From Gymnopilus junonius (Eukaryota > Basidiomycota > Agaricomycetes > Agaricales > Galerinaceae), in NCBI GenBank assembly GCA_015501075.1, contig JADNYJ010000044.1, positions 62,001 through 126,000 on the forward strand: DNA of 64,000 nucleotides, written 5' to 3'. Positions 15,209-24,140 of the stretch are shown here, piece by piece. The position numbers and the translations under genes were made by a program. The notes below the pieces were generated by a model that was given only the letters and a program-made list of their open reading frames with translations, was not told the DNA's origin and ran no database searches. The number at the start of each line of letters is the position of its first letter. Within the stretch, counting starts at the first letter, position 1.

Positions 15209-16981
15209 ATGCTCAGGCGTCTAAAGCTCCCTCATAATATCCTGCGCACTCCTCTGAATCGCATTTCTACCTCCATCTTCGCCAGACGGTTCACCACTGA
15301 ACAAGAAAATGAACCTCGACCTCAAACTGCCACGGAGCAAGAAAATGACCCTCGAACGCAAACAGCTACAGAACAAGAAAATGACGCTTTCACGAAAAAA
15401 TATTTGAAGGAGCAAGTCTTGCCTCAAATAAGGGCCATCCTTTCCGTTATGGACGATGAGGAGGATTCTCAACGGTGGTTACACAGTACCCTCAAGGGCT
15501 CCCTCCAGAAGGCACCTTCTCCACACAAGTTGCTCGAAGATGTCATCAGCTTCCTCCTCTCCAAAGGCCGCTCTTCTCATGCCTTCACCGTCTTCCAGAG
15601 GTTACAGAATGCAGGGTTTTTCCCTACCAATCACATCCTCGCGTTACTACTTACGCCCCTTATCCACGCCGACGACCAAGATCCTATCCAAGTTGCCCAG
15701 TCTATTGTGAACCTTATATTGGATACGGAGTACGATGATTCGCAACTTCTGTCGCTTCTGCGGGTGTTTTCTGCGTTTGACATCGACCAAGGCATTATCA
15801 TTTCTGTTGTTCACGCATACCGCCAATCTCAAGGGCCGGATTATGTTCCCTCTCCCCCTGTTCTATCACAAGTTGTAACCTCCCTCGTTCACTTTGACCA
15901 GTTGGAAGATGCCATGGAACTCCTTTCTCGTGGGTCGCATCGAGAGAATATACGAGATCCGGCTCACAAGAACCAAATATTCTATGCATTCATCGACCTC
16001 ATTAGGACACTACGCAACATACGGACCGAAGACTCAGGGTCTATCGCCCGTGCGGTGGGGCTGATGGGCGATAGAGGCTGGCTGGCCAATTCGAAGTTGT
16101 TCGACGTTCTTATAGGCCGGGAAGTCAGAGCTGGGAATCCGCGCGTGGCCATGACTATGTATTCGATGATGAGGGCCTTGGGCCCGAGCGCTCGACCGAC
16201 GCAACAAATTTTTGGGAGTTTGTTTAGGGTCTATAGGTTATTGAAGCCCAAGTCGTACAAAAGGCTTAATTCGAAAAAACCTGTTCCCTGGTTCAGGCCA
16301 CTGCGCGCACTGTCCTTGGAGCTCGATGAAGCGGCGAAAGACGAGACAAGGCCGCTTGTGCCTAGACCAGGAGTTCTGAATGTTGCCCTTCGCTCATACA
16401 TGCGACAACGTGACTACGCCGGTGCTATCGTTACCCTAGAGAGCTTTGCTCGCTATGGCGTCCCTCTAAGCCATAAGACATACCATTGTGTCGTAAAGCT
16501 TTTAGTTCGTCGCGTTTGGATGGAAATCACAGGCAAGCGCAGAGGCCTCGAAGACGAAGTGAGGTGGGCGGATCGCTTTCTGGGCGAATCGTACCTGGAT
16601 ATCAAACTTTCCATGGAGCTGGTCAACCATATCCTCTACCTCATTTCGCGGGAGACATTCAACGTCATTGATCCTTTGTACCCTCCTCCGCCGGAGAGAG
16701 AATTCAGAGAGCTGGACGACAAGGGGAAATATAAAGTTCCAACACTGCTTATGATGGAGCACAGATTCCGTCCTGACCCTTGGGATTTTTATTACGAGGT
16801 CGAACCACTTTTGCGGCTCTTGAGGAGGGCAGTCTTGGCTGAGCATCGTAATTGGTCGGTGGATGCCGCTGACGCTGCAGTAGAATCGGCTAGAGCTGAT
16901 ATGCTTTGGTCACCATCTCGTTCTTTGAATTTCACGGAGGACAATGCCACCGTCCCAATACTCTCGTCAGCCACTCCTTAA
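15209..16981 (+). CDS. Mitochondrial helical-repeat (PPR-like) protein
   Basis: Single exon, 590 residues from the ATG at 15209. An upstream in-frame ATG exists, but the chosen start gives a textbook mitochondrial presequence (MLRRLKLPHNILRTPLNRIS, then ARRF). The body is a string of amphipathic helices with PPR-like features: HAFTVFQRLQNAGFFPTNH, RVAMTMYSMMRALGPSARPT, DYAGAIVTLESFARYGVPL. PPR proteins bind organellar RNA and act in mitochondrial RNA processing or translation; which RNA is unknown. Residues 30-58 hold 2.4 copies of a 12-residue repeat (TEQENDPRTQTA). It is divergently paired with another predicted mitochondrial gene. Confidence 0.8.
   Translation: MLRRLKLPHNILRTPLNRISTSIFARRFTTEQENEPRPQTATEQENDPRTQTATEQENDAFTKKYLKEQVLPQIRAILSVMDDEEDSQRWLHSTLKGSLQKAPSPHKLLEDVISFLLSKGRSSHAFTVFQRLQNAGFFPTNHILALLLTPLIHADDQDPIQVAQSIVNLILDTEYDDSQLLSLLRVFSAFDIDQGIIISVVHAYRQSQGPDYVPSPPVLSQVVTSLVHFDQLEDAMELLSRGSHRENIRDPAHKNQIFYAFIDLIRTLRNIRTEDSGSIARAVGLMGDRGWLANSKLFDVLIGREVRAGNPRVAMTMYSMMRALGPSARPTQQIFGSLFRVYRLLKPKSYKRLNSKKPVPWFRPLRALSLELDEAAKDETRPLVPRPGVLNVALRSYMRQRDYAGAIVTLESFARYGVPLSHKTYHCVVKLLVRRVWMEITGKRRGLEDEVRWADRFLGESYLDIKLSMELVNHILYLISRETFNVIDPLYPPPPEREFRELDDKGKYKVPTLLMMEHRFRPDPWDFYYEVEPLLRLLRRAVLAEHRNWSVDAADAAVESARADMLWSPSRSLNFTEDNATVPILSSATP
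15296..15382 (+). repeat. 36-nt tandem repeat inside the PPR-like gene
   Basis: Two full and one partial unit encode TEQEN(E/D)PR(P/T)QTA just after the presequence. The unit length is a multiple of three, so copy-number change keeps the frame. Confidence 0.75.
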
Positions 16982-17235
16982 TGTATCTATATCATATTCC
17001 TATCATATTCTTGCTGTCGTCGTTGTACCATGTTGCATATTCTAGGATAAAAGTACGCATTAGCATTATAGTTAGTTTCTCCTGCACTGTTAGAAGCCCC
17101 CTGCATAATTCAAATTTGTCGTCCTTATAAAAGCCCCTGAAAATCGGCCCGTGGCTCCCAGGGTTGAACGTTGAACTCTTTCTCGATTCCTGAACTACTG
17201 GCATTTTTATCCCTATCTCGCTTTCCACCCAGGGC

Positions 17236-19819
17236 ATGAAGACAAAAGAAGAACCGAAGAAAGCCGCAAAACGTCAGAATGCCACCTCGCAGCGATGGTT
17301 AGCTGGAATTGCGCTCAGCACCGTTCTTTCGTTATCTTTCTTGAGCTCGCGATCTCGGACCTATGTCGTATGCTCGAAGTCAGCCAATATATACACTGTG
17401 GACCCTTCCAACCCTCGTGTTGAATGTATTTCCGTGAAAGAGTCGCGTATCTCTGCAGTTGGAAACTACGGTCTGTTCCCCTGAATGATGATACCGAGAT
17501 TTAATGTTGATTGCTACCCAACAGATAGTGTGGTAGGGACGCAAAGTCCTGTCGCAAAGGCCACAAGCTTCATACCGGGCTGGATTACATCCAAAGTTTC
17601 AATCGAATCAAAAATTGTACAACTCGATGAACATTCCATTGTGGTTCCGGGATTAGCAGGTCTGTATCAAAACTCCTGCCCATCTCAATGAAGTGCATTA
17701 TGAAGGGAAATATCTATATGAACAGATGCACATGCCCATGTCATTGAAAACGGCTACATGAGGCAGTTACCACTAATGGGCTCGAAGTCGGTGCAAGGTT
17801 CGTCAAGCGCACTGCCCAACTCTCTTACCATGCCAATTATTCTTTCTAATCTCCAGAAATTGTGGAGCGCATCAAAGCATATATATTGTCTCATCCCGAC
17901 GTAAAGAATGACCGGACACATTGGATTGAAGGTATGGGGTGGGACCAGACGAAATGGCCAGGGGCGCAATTCCCCACCGCGGTACGTCATTGTTCGCCTG
18001 GGCTGTACCACCCGTACTCACGCGCTTACTTGTCAGGAAGACCTGGAGAGTGATCCCTTGTTGAAAGATAGATTTATATCGTTGAGCCGAGTCGATGGCC
18101 ATGCCCGCTGGGTCTCGCCTGCCGTTTTGCTCCTTATGAAGGATTTGCCTGCGAAGGTGGACGGAGGACTGATAGTGCGAGACAAGGACGGGAAGCCTAC
18201 TGGTTCGTTTACTTTCAACTCCTGGTCTATTTTCTTTGCATGGCGTATTAACTGGACGTCTGCAGGAATTTTCGTTGACAATGCCATGAGCTTAATTCCT
18301 ATACCACCTTGGACAGAAACACAACTTTCCGAGTTCTTTGACGTGACCATCAAAGAGGCGCTTTCTTTCGGACTGACGTCTATCCATGACGCTGATACAA
18401 AGCCTAAGCACATTAAATTCTTCCAAAAGTACGTTTGGCGATTTGCCCATGTCTTGACTTGGCTAACGTATGCTGCAAGGATGGCAGATGCTGGCAAATT
18501 ACCTGTATGATTGGTTTCCTTCCAAATATGCCAAGTTCATTGAAACCAACTAGAGCAGGCTATACCTCATGGGTAACGTAGCATCTGAAGAGTACTGGGG
18601 CAACCAAATACCTCGCCTAATTGATTATGGAAAAGACAAGCACCTAAATCTACGCAGTGTTAAGCTCTTCGCAGATGGTAAGTGCCCAGCCATCCTTTCG
18701 AAGAGCTTTGGAAATCCAACTGTTCCAATCATAGGTGCCTTGGGTTCTTGGGGTGCAGCACTGCTTGAGCCGTATTCTGACGATCCTGAAACTAGTGGGA
18801 TAATGCTCAGCAGTAAAGAAACGGTTGGGAATTTGATTTTGCAGTTTTGGAAGGATGGATGGCAGACGGTGCGTAAACATTTCGCTTATCTTCTTGTTGA
18901 GCGTCGTGGTTTATGCCATTCTCTAGAATATCCACTGCATAGGAGACAGAGCTAACCACGCCATACTGGATATATATGAAGACGTACTGGAACATCGCGG
19001 TGGAAACGTCTCGGAATGGCGCCCGCGCATAGAGCATGCTCAGATATTCGCTTCTGAAGACCTGAAGCGCATAGGGCGACTGGGTGGTAAGTTTCCCCGC
19101 AATCCATAAGGAGCGGGCACTTAAAGTATTCAGTCATTGCCAGTGTACAACCAACCCATGCGTGAGCACCTTAAGCCTCTCGACCGACCAATCTAACGGA
19201 TATACATAAAGGACATCCGACATGGGGTATGCAGAGACTCGACTGGTGAGTTTTATCCTAATTCATCTTGTTATCATCAATGCCTCACCAGGCACTACAC
19301 AGGGTTCTAACAGGATCAAAGGTGCTTATGCCTACCAAACCCTTCTCCAGTGAGCCCGGATTTTTGATTTTTCCTGTTCCCTGCTAAGGAACTGCTAGGG
19401 CGTCTCCAAAAGGAATCCTTCCACTCGGCTCTGATTTCCCAGTCGAAGGCGTGAACCCTTTACTTGGGTTTTATGCTGCAACTACCAGGCTGTCAGTAGA
19501 TGGAGCGTCGCCTCACGGGTCAGGAGGATGGTAAGGCTCAAATTGCCTCTCCAGTTTAATCCATCAGCTAATGGGGCATTTTTGTCGCTGACAGGTTCCC
19601 GAACCAGCGTTTGACAAGAGAGCAAGCTTTGAAAGGGATGACACTCGACGCCGCTTACGCTTCTTTCGCAGAACACGAGCTTGGTTCTCTGAGCCCTGGA
19701 AAGAAAGCAGACTTGTTATCTTTGATAAGGATATTATGACTGTCCCTGCCAATGAGATATTACAAGCCAAAGTAATGGCTACTGTTATTGATGGAAAGGT
19801 CGTGTATGGCATGATGTAG
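17236..19819 (+). CDS. Amidohydrolase family 3 (YtcJ-like) protein; frame break near C-terminus
   Basis: Fifteen short exons can be joined in phase (17236-17470, 17525-17659, 17726-17797, 17857-17981, 18037-18202, 18266-18428, 18480-18504, 18554-18677, 18735-18868, 18927-19086, 19134-19161, 19212-19245, 19303-19349, 19399-19530, 19595 onward). A signal-anchor-like helix (WLAGIALSTVLSLSFLSS) follows a basic N-terminus. The metal-binding HxH of the TIM barrel is DAHAHV, residues 126-128; NIHCIGDRANH and PRIEHAQIF carry further conserved His, and PLGSDFPVE the conserved Asp. Such enzymes hydrolyse amide or carbamate-like substrates; the substrate here is unknown. After GKKAD (19712) one base appears missing: the frame as read stops at 19739, while the expected ending (DKDIMTVPANEI to VVYGMM) follows in the next frame to 19819. 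Confidence 0.85.
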
Positions 19820-20333
19820 GCTGAAAGGCTTATCGTACGATCTCAATATATATACTCGACCATCCTTTCTGGAGCATCATCATACGCTGCCGAGGCTGAG
19901 GAAAGTAAAAGGAGTTAATTCATTTGCCACTGTGGCTAAGACAACGCGAGGACGAGTAATCGTACACTGCACGAATGAAAGATCGAAAGGGTTCAGCATG
20001 CACAACGAAAACCGAGGCTAAGGTCTGGACTCGGAGGGATTCATTGTGGCAAAGGAATGGTGACTGGCCATTATCAGACGCACTATCCATGGGTATCATT
20101 TCAATCATGTTACGCCATTCTATATAGACAAAGGCAATTTTAAGTTCTTGTCGTACCGTAATACCATCATAACCTACTGTATCAACTTTAAGTCCTAAGT
20201 ACTGATAAACCACAGTTGAAAGAAGACCTACACATCCCACTTACTTAGTAATATAGAAATCAATGAAATGTCACGAAATACAATAGAAAAGAACACAAGA
20301 GCAAGCCTGCGAAAGAGGATGTACGTACTTTGC
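19820..20333. other. Intergenic, convergent 3' regions
   Basis: About 510 bp between two convergent genes. AT-rich, with no codon pattern, repeat or RNA seen. Confidence 0.5.
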
Positions 20334-20998
20334 CTATTTCATCTCCTCTGCGTGTGCCTTCAAGCTTTCTCCAGCAGCTACAAATCCCTTGGCCAGCTTG
20401 GCCCCGACAAAGAACTTGACAAAGTATGCCAGAATCCCATCAAAGACCTCGAAATTTTCATATTTTGTCTTCCCAGTCACTTCATCGACCGTAAGGATTT
20501 GCCATCGTTCTGTGGCAAGCAAGAAGCTGGGGTACATATCGGACTTCCAAGCCACTCGGTAGTTTTCTGGTTCGAAGTGGGAGACGACGACGAATGCGTT
20601 GCCTCTGTTCGCATAGCTGGGTTCTGAGAGGCTAGGCTCCATGTTGGCGACGACTTGGATGCTCTTTCCTTCTGCTATGGTTTGATCTTCGAGAGGAACC
20701 GCTTTGCGGTCAGTTACTGTCATATGGCGTCTGCAAGGACATATGAGGGTTATTGAAAGAAATATGTAACACTCTTGACGCATTTACATACGCAAATGTA
20801 TTCCTGTTGCATGCACAAAATCCTGTTAGCCAAACTTATCAAAGGGAGAAATCTGGGGGGAAGAACATGCCATTTTTCATAGGAAGAAAAGTCCATCAAG
20901 ATATCCCAGACTTTCTCTCGAGGAGCGTCAATGAGGACAGAAGAGTGGACATGGAAGACGTGCTCAGAGAGTACCGGCGGGAGGTGAGAATTCGACAT
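20334..20998 (-). CDS. SRPBCC / START-like ligand-binding domain protein
   Basis: Three exons, 20871-20998, 20792-20803 and 20334-20730, give 178 residues. The middle exon is only 12 nt, and the first intron begins with GC (GCATGT). The protein starts MSNSHLPPVLSEHVFHVHSS, followed by SRPBCC hallmarks: VLIDAPREKVWDILMDF, then the W-N junction (EKWNTFA) and PLEDQTIAEGK, and near the C-terminus a helix (FVAAGESLKAHAEEM). This helix-grip fold binds hydrophobic ligands such as lipids or polyketides. The micro-exon encodes NTFA, which restores the usual WNxF; alternatives that avoid the GC donor break the frame. Ligand unknown. Confidence 0.8.
20792..20803 (-). other. 12-nt micro-exon
   Basis: Flanked by CAACAG upstream and GTATGT downstream (minus strand). 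It joins exons 1 and 3 in phase and supplies the conserved Asn after the Trp of the SRPBCC fold. Confidence 0.65.
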
Positions 20999-21427
20999 GT
21001 CTGTGAGTGATCAGAACAACAGTCTGTCCGCAGACGGTTACTAGAACTCGGTCAGCCTAAATAGTGTAGCATTGAAATGCTGCTTACCGTGATCGCCCAA
21101 GGTAGAAGTAGACTTAGTTCAGGTGATAGTATTGAGTAGTTCCGCGATGAGCAAGCGTGAGGAACGAGCGCAAGCTCATTATCGGATAAGATAACGTCAA
21201 AGCGTCAGAATCAGAAGCTCCCGCCATTTTTACCTAAGATGTACAAACAACGATTTAAGAGCGTGCGATAGGGTGCGCTTCTCCCCATCGCCCGGGATCT
21301 GATTCTGGCGCGGAAAAAACTCATTTCTCAGCCTCCACTGATTTTTTTCGACCTCTAACACCTGAAAACCTATTCTTGCTACCTTTTCAAACCTTACCCC
21401 CCTTTTTCCCGCAATTCCCCCGACAGG
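20999..21427. other. Intergenic, divergent promoter
   Basis: Region between the SRPBCC gene and a small plus-strand gene. Pyrimidine-rich just before 21428. Nothing else recognised. Confidence 0.45.
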
Positions 21428-21721
21428 ATGGCTCAGGATGGCGATAATGGCAACATCGGCGCACCTATTATTGGCGCACCTGTCCAGCAAGGACCCGCTC
21501 ATGCCCCACGCACACACACCTCTCCGATCATCATACAGATGCTGAAATTGCTTTCTCTGACTAATATATTGCAGAAGAACAAGAAGATTGAGGCTGAGAA
21601 TGAGGCCAGAAGCCTCAAAACCTTTAATCATGCTCTAGACCCAGTCGCACACCCTGACACCGGATCCGAGGCTGCGTCCCTACTGTCGGCGAGCACTGCC
21701 AGCTTCAATTTCGGATTTTGA
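21428..21721 (+). CDS. Small protein of unknown function
   Basis: Open frame of 97 residues starting MAQDGDNGNIGAPIIGAP after a C/T-rich leader. A GTCCAG donor directly after that peptide and a branch-like ctgac plus attgcag acceptor at 21573 allow an in-phase intron, leaving about 63 residues. The C-terminal part is a charged helix (KNKKIEAENEARSLK) followed by a Ser/Ala-rich tail. No family recognised. Its last 37 coding bases (21680-21716) are found again at 27720-27756, at the edge of a transposon. Confidence 0.5.
   Translation: MAQDGDNGNIGAPIIGAPVQQGPAHAPRTHTSPIIIQMLKLLSLTNILQKNKKIEAENEARSLKTFNHALDPVAHPDTGSEAASLLSASTASFNFGF
21680..21716 (+). repeat. 37-bp direct repeat, copy 1 (inside small gene)
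   Basis: Identical over 37 bases to 27720-27756. Here it is coding (the tail SLLSASTASFNFG), so this copy is probably the source. Confidence 0.85.
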
Positions 21722-22128
21722 TGTGATCGCACGTCATTGCTACCGACCGCCTGTGCACTTATCTAGAGGCCGATACCTACAAATGATTAGATAGTGTAAA
21801 GTGTGTACTTGATTATAGAATGAAGAGACCTCTTTACATTACTGTACAACTTGAATGTAAGCTTTGACCAAATGGATGGATCCATATAACCAGACTACTA
21901 GCTGTGCTTTATTTGCAAGATCCGGCTTATCATCTACTTATATGCAGTAGATACACTCAGGAGTTTTGAGATTTTGAAATTTGTGCCGTTTTATCACAAG
22001 ACTGCAATATGGATAGTGGAGCTTCCAGAGATTTCCACAGATAATCTGATCTCCTTTTTTCATATTTAAATGATGCTTCAGTCAGCATTGAAGGAATACT
22101 TTCCCCAACTTCTTCACGGCATTGCAGA
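21722..22128. other. Intergenic, left flank of the mobile-element island
   Basis: AT-rich non-coding sequence with the 3' end of the small gene. No terminal repeat recognised at the left end of the integrase-type element. Confidence 0.45.
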
Positions 22129-22875
22129 ATGGTCAACAAGTCGGGAAAGAATCAGTATAAAAATTGCCGTGCGTCCTTAACAAGTCATACCAAATTTATC
22201 AGCTTATGTGATTTTCTAGCTCCGCGTAGTAATTGTCCGGAGATGGCAAAAGTCCTTAGAGACTACCACCGACGAGGTCTTACCAATGCCGATGAAATTG
22301 CAAGCCTTTTTGCTGCTGAGCACTCTGAACTTGGAACATTAAGGTCATCTTTTCTTCCTTCTTTTCAAACTATTCAGCAGTAACTCACATGTTTCCAGTG
22401 CACGTTCTGTTGCCCGGAGGAAGTCAGATCTTGGTCTGACTGGCAGTGGTCTGACTACGAAGAACCTGCCCTTGACAGTCAAGTGCCAACTTGTATTGGA
22501 CCAGATGAACCTCAATCCGTTAAGTCGAAAAGGTCCCAACACGATCCGTGAAAACATCCTCAACAAGACTGGCACTTCTCTTACAAGGTAAGTATCTTTA
22601 TTCATTGTTCTTGCTCTCCTTTTCTCATCCATTTATCAGAGATTTTGTGCGTGATGAGATGCACCTGCATGACCCAGATGGCTTTGAGCTCCGGGAACCA
22701 ACTGCTAAGAAAGTTCACCGTGAGCAGCTTACTGCACTTGGACCACATCATGAGTGGTCTGCAGATGGCCATGACAAGCTTTCAACAATTGGGTTTCCAA
22801 TATGGGCTGCACGGGACAAATGGGGTTCACAGTGGCTGGGTCTTTGGGTGCTCCCAAATAACAGATGGAAATTGG
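22129..22875 (+). pseudogene. Integrase-core (rve-type) element gene, 5' half, cut at an inversion break
   Basis: Exons with good GT-AG ends (about 22129-22168, 22219-22341, 22399-22590, 22640 on) read in one frame through DYHRRGLTNADEIASLF, SRKGPNTIRENILNKT, DFVRDEMHLHDPDGFELREP and DGHDKLSTIGFPIWAARDKW, ending at LPNNRWKL. I recognise this as the basidiomycete integrase-core family, with the first catalytic Asp in SADGHDKL. The frame is lost at 22876 where a GGGTACC-rich element begins. The expected continuation (AIGFLYLNLIYILGG) lies on the other strand from 32113 downward. No stop is present in this half, so the gene was probably intact until it was broken. Confidence 0.75.
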
Positions 22876-23921
22876 TAGGGAAAAGTACGGGTCAGGCATA
22901 CCCAGATGGGTCATGGGTACGGGTCCGGGTAGCGCCCAGTAGACCCGCGACCTGGAGGTACCCGAGATATTATACAGGCGAAGTCAGCCGGCCGCATAAT
23001 TCCGAACCGCTGATCAGCCTGATTCAGCCATCTTTGATGACGCGTCTCCCTCTCAGTGCTCACCACCACCACTCTCCTTCCTCCTTCCTCTTCTCCTCCC
23101 CTCTCTCACCCTCAGGACCGTGCCTGTGTGCCCCTCCCCTCGTCTGAGGGATGTGGGCACACTTTTCTTGGCTGGATGATGCTGGACACGCAGGGGGGAC
23201 CCATGTAGTGGGAGGCCCAACCAGGTGTGTAGCAGACAGGCTCGCGAACGACTCGCGAGCTCGTTCTGCTCTTTTTCTCCTTCTTTTTTTCCATGCTAAC
23301 TACTGCCTATGACCTCACAGGTGCGCTGCCTCCGCATCCCTCGCTTGCAATCGCGAGACGGAGGTTTTCCGCCTGGACGACACTTACAACACACCGCCTC
23401 CCTTGCAGCAAATGCAAGATGGGATGGTTTTACGTGCTTGTGCATGGTCCCACAGCACCATCACGACATCTGTCGTCGCCGCCACCCACTGCCCGTCTGG
23501 TTTATTCAGACGTGGCAATTTCGTTTCATTCATCCCAGGTGAGGTAAGAATGAGCTCATGACCGTGGGCTCGTTCTTTTCTTTACTGACGATATACGTGC
23601 TATGTTCCACAGTTCCATCTCTACCACAGCATGCTGCTGCCGCCATTGCTTCCCACCTGCCGCCGTTGCTCCCCTTCCCTCATTTTCGACATTCGACGCT
23701 GACACGATGCGCCTACCCCCCTTATCTAACCCTCGCGACGTGCAGAAGGATGCCATTTGGTGTCTGCGCTGCCACCGCGAGGCATACAATATGCCTCGAA
23801 GAAATACCCGTCACCCGTGTACCCGTGGCGTGGTGACCCGTGGGTGTATGGGTACGGGTCGTGATGGGTATGGGTACGGGTTAGCATCTGGGTACCCATG
23901 GGTTACCCGTGCTCATCCCTA
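22876..23921. mobile_element. Non-autonomous hAT-like element with GGGTAC-rich ends
   Basis: Starts TAGGGAAAAGTACGGGT and ends ACCCGTGCTCATCCCTA; the right end inverted reads TAGGGATGAGCACGGGT, so the ends are imperfect inverted repeats. Subterminal regions are packed with GGGTAC/GTACCC words on both sides. No transposase frame inside. The bases flanking the two ends (GAAATTGG left, ATCCCATG right) do not match, so the element no longer has a target-site duplication. Its left end coincides with the break in the integrase gene and its right end lies in the recombinase part of the DIRS-like element. Confidence 0.65.
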
Positions 23922-24140
23922 ATCCCATGTGTTGCAGAACTGCGTGAAATGCAGAGGGCCCGCGGCATAGGTGTTTTTTGTGTTGGGGGCCAGCATGCCT
24001 CAGATGGACATGAGGGTGGAGTTGATGAGGGAGGAGGGAAGGGATTTTGCCAGGTCTTCTCTGTGGTGAACACCGAATGGTGTGTCCCATGAGAATAGGC
24101 GGTCGGCTGCAGCTACGTGTGGATGGAGTTGGCTATGGGT
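23922..24140 (-). pseudogene. DIRS-like tyrosine recombinase, N-terminal part
   Basis: On the minus strand a frame reads LFSWDTPFGVHHREDLAKSL, then LAPNTKNTYAAG and LHFTQFCNTWD, the N-terminal core-binding region of DIRS-type tyrosine recombinases. A TGA at 24000-24002 replaces a probable CGA Arg codon. The frame stops at 23922 where the GGGTACC element is inserted; the catalytic half is not here but at 32114-32778 on the plus strand. Confidence 0.65.

Noticed and set aside
22876..23921. Telomere-like or CRISPR-like GGGTAC array
   Set aside because: The GGGTAC words are irregular, concentrated at both ends in opposite orientation and bounded by TAGGG termini; this is a transposon subterminal pattern. 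No spaced unique sequences.
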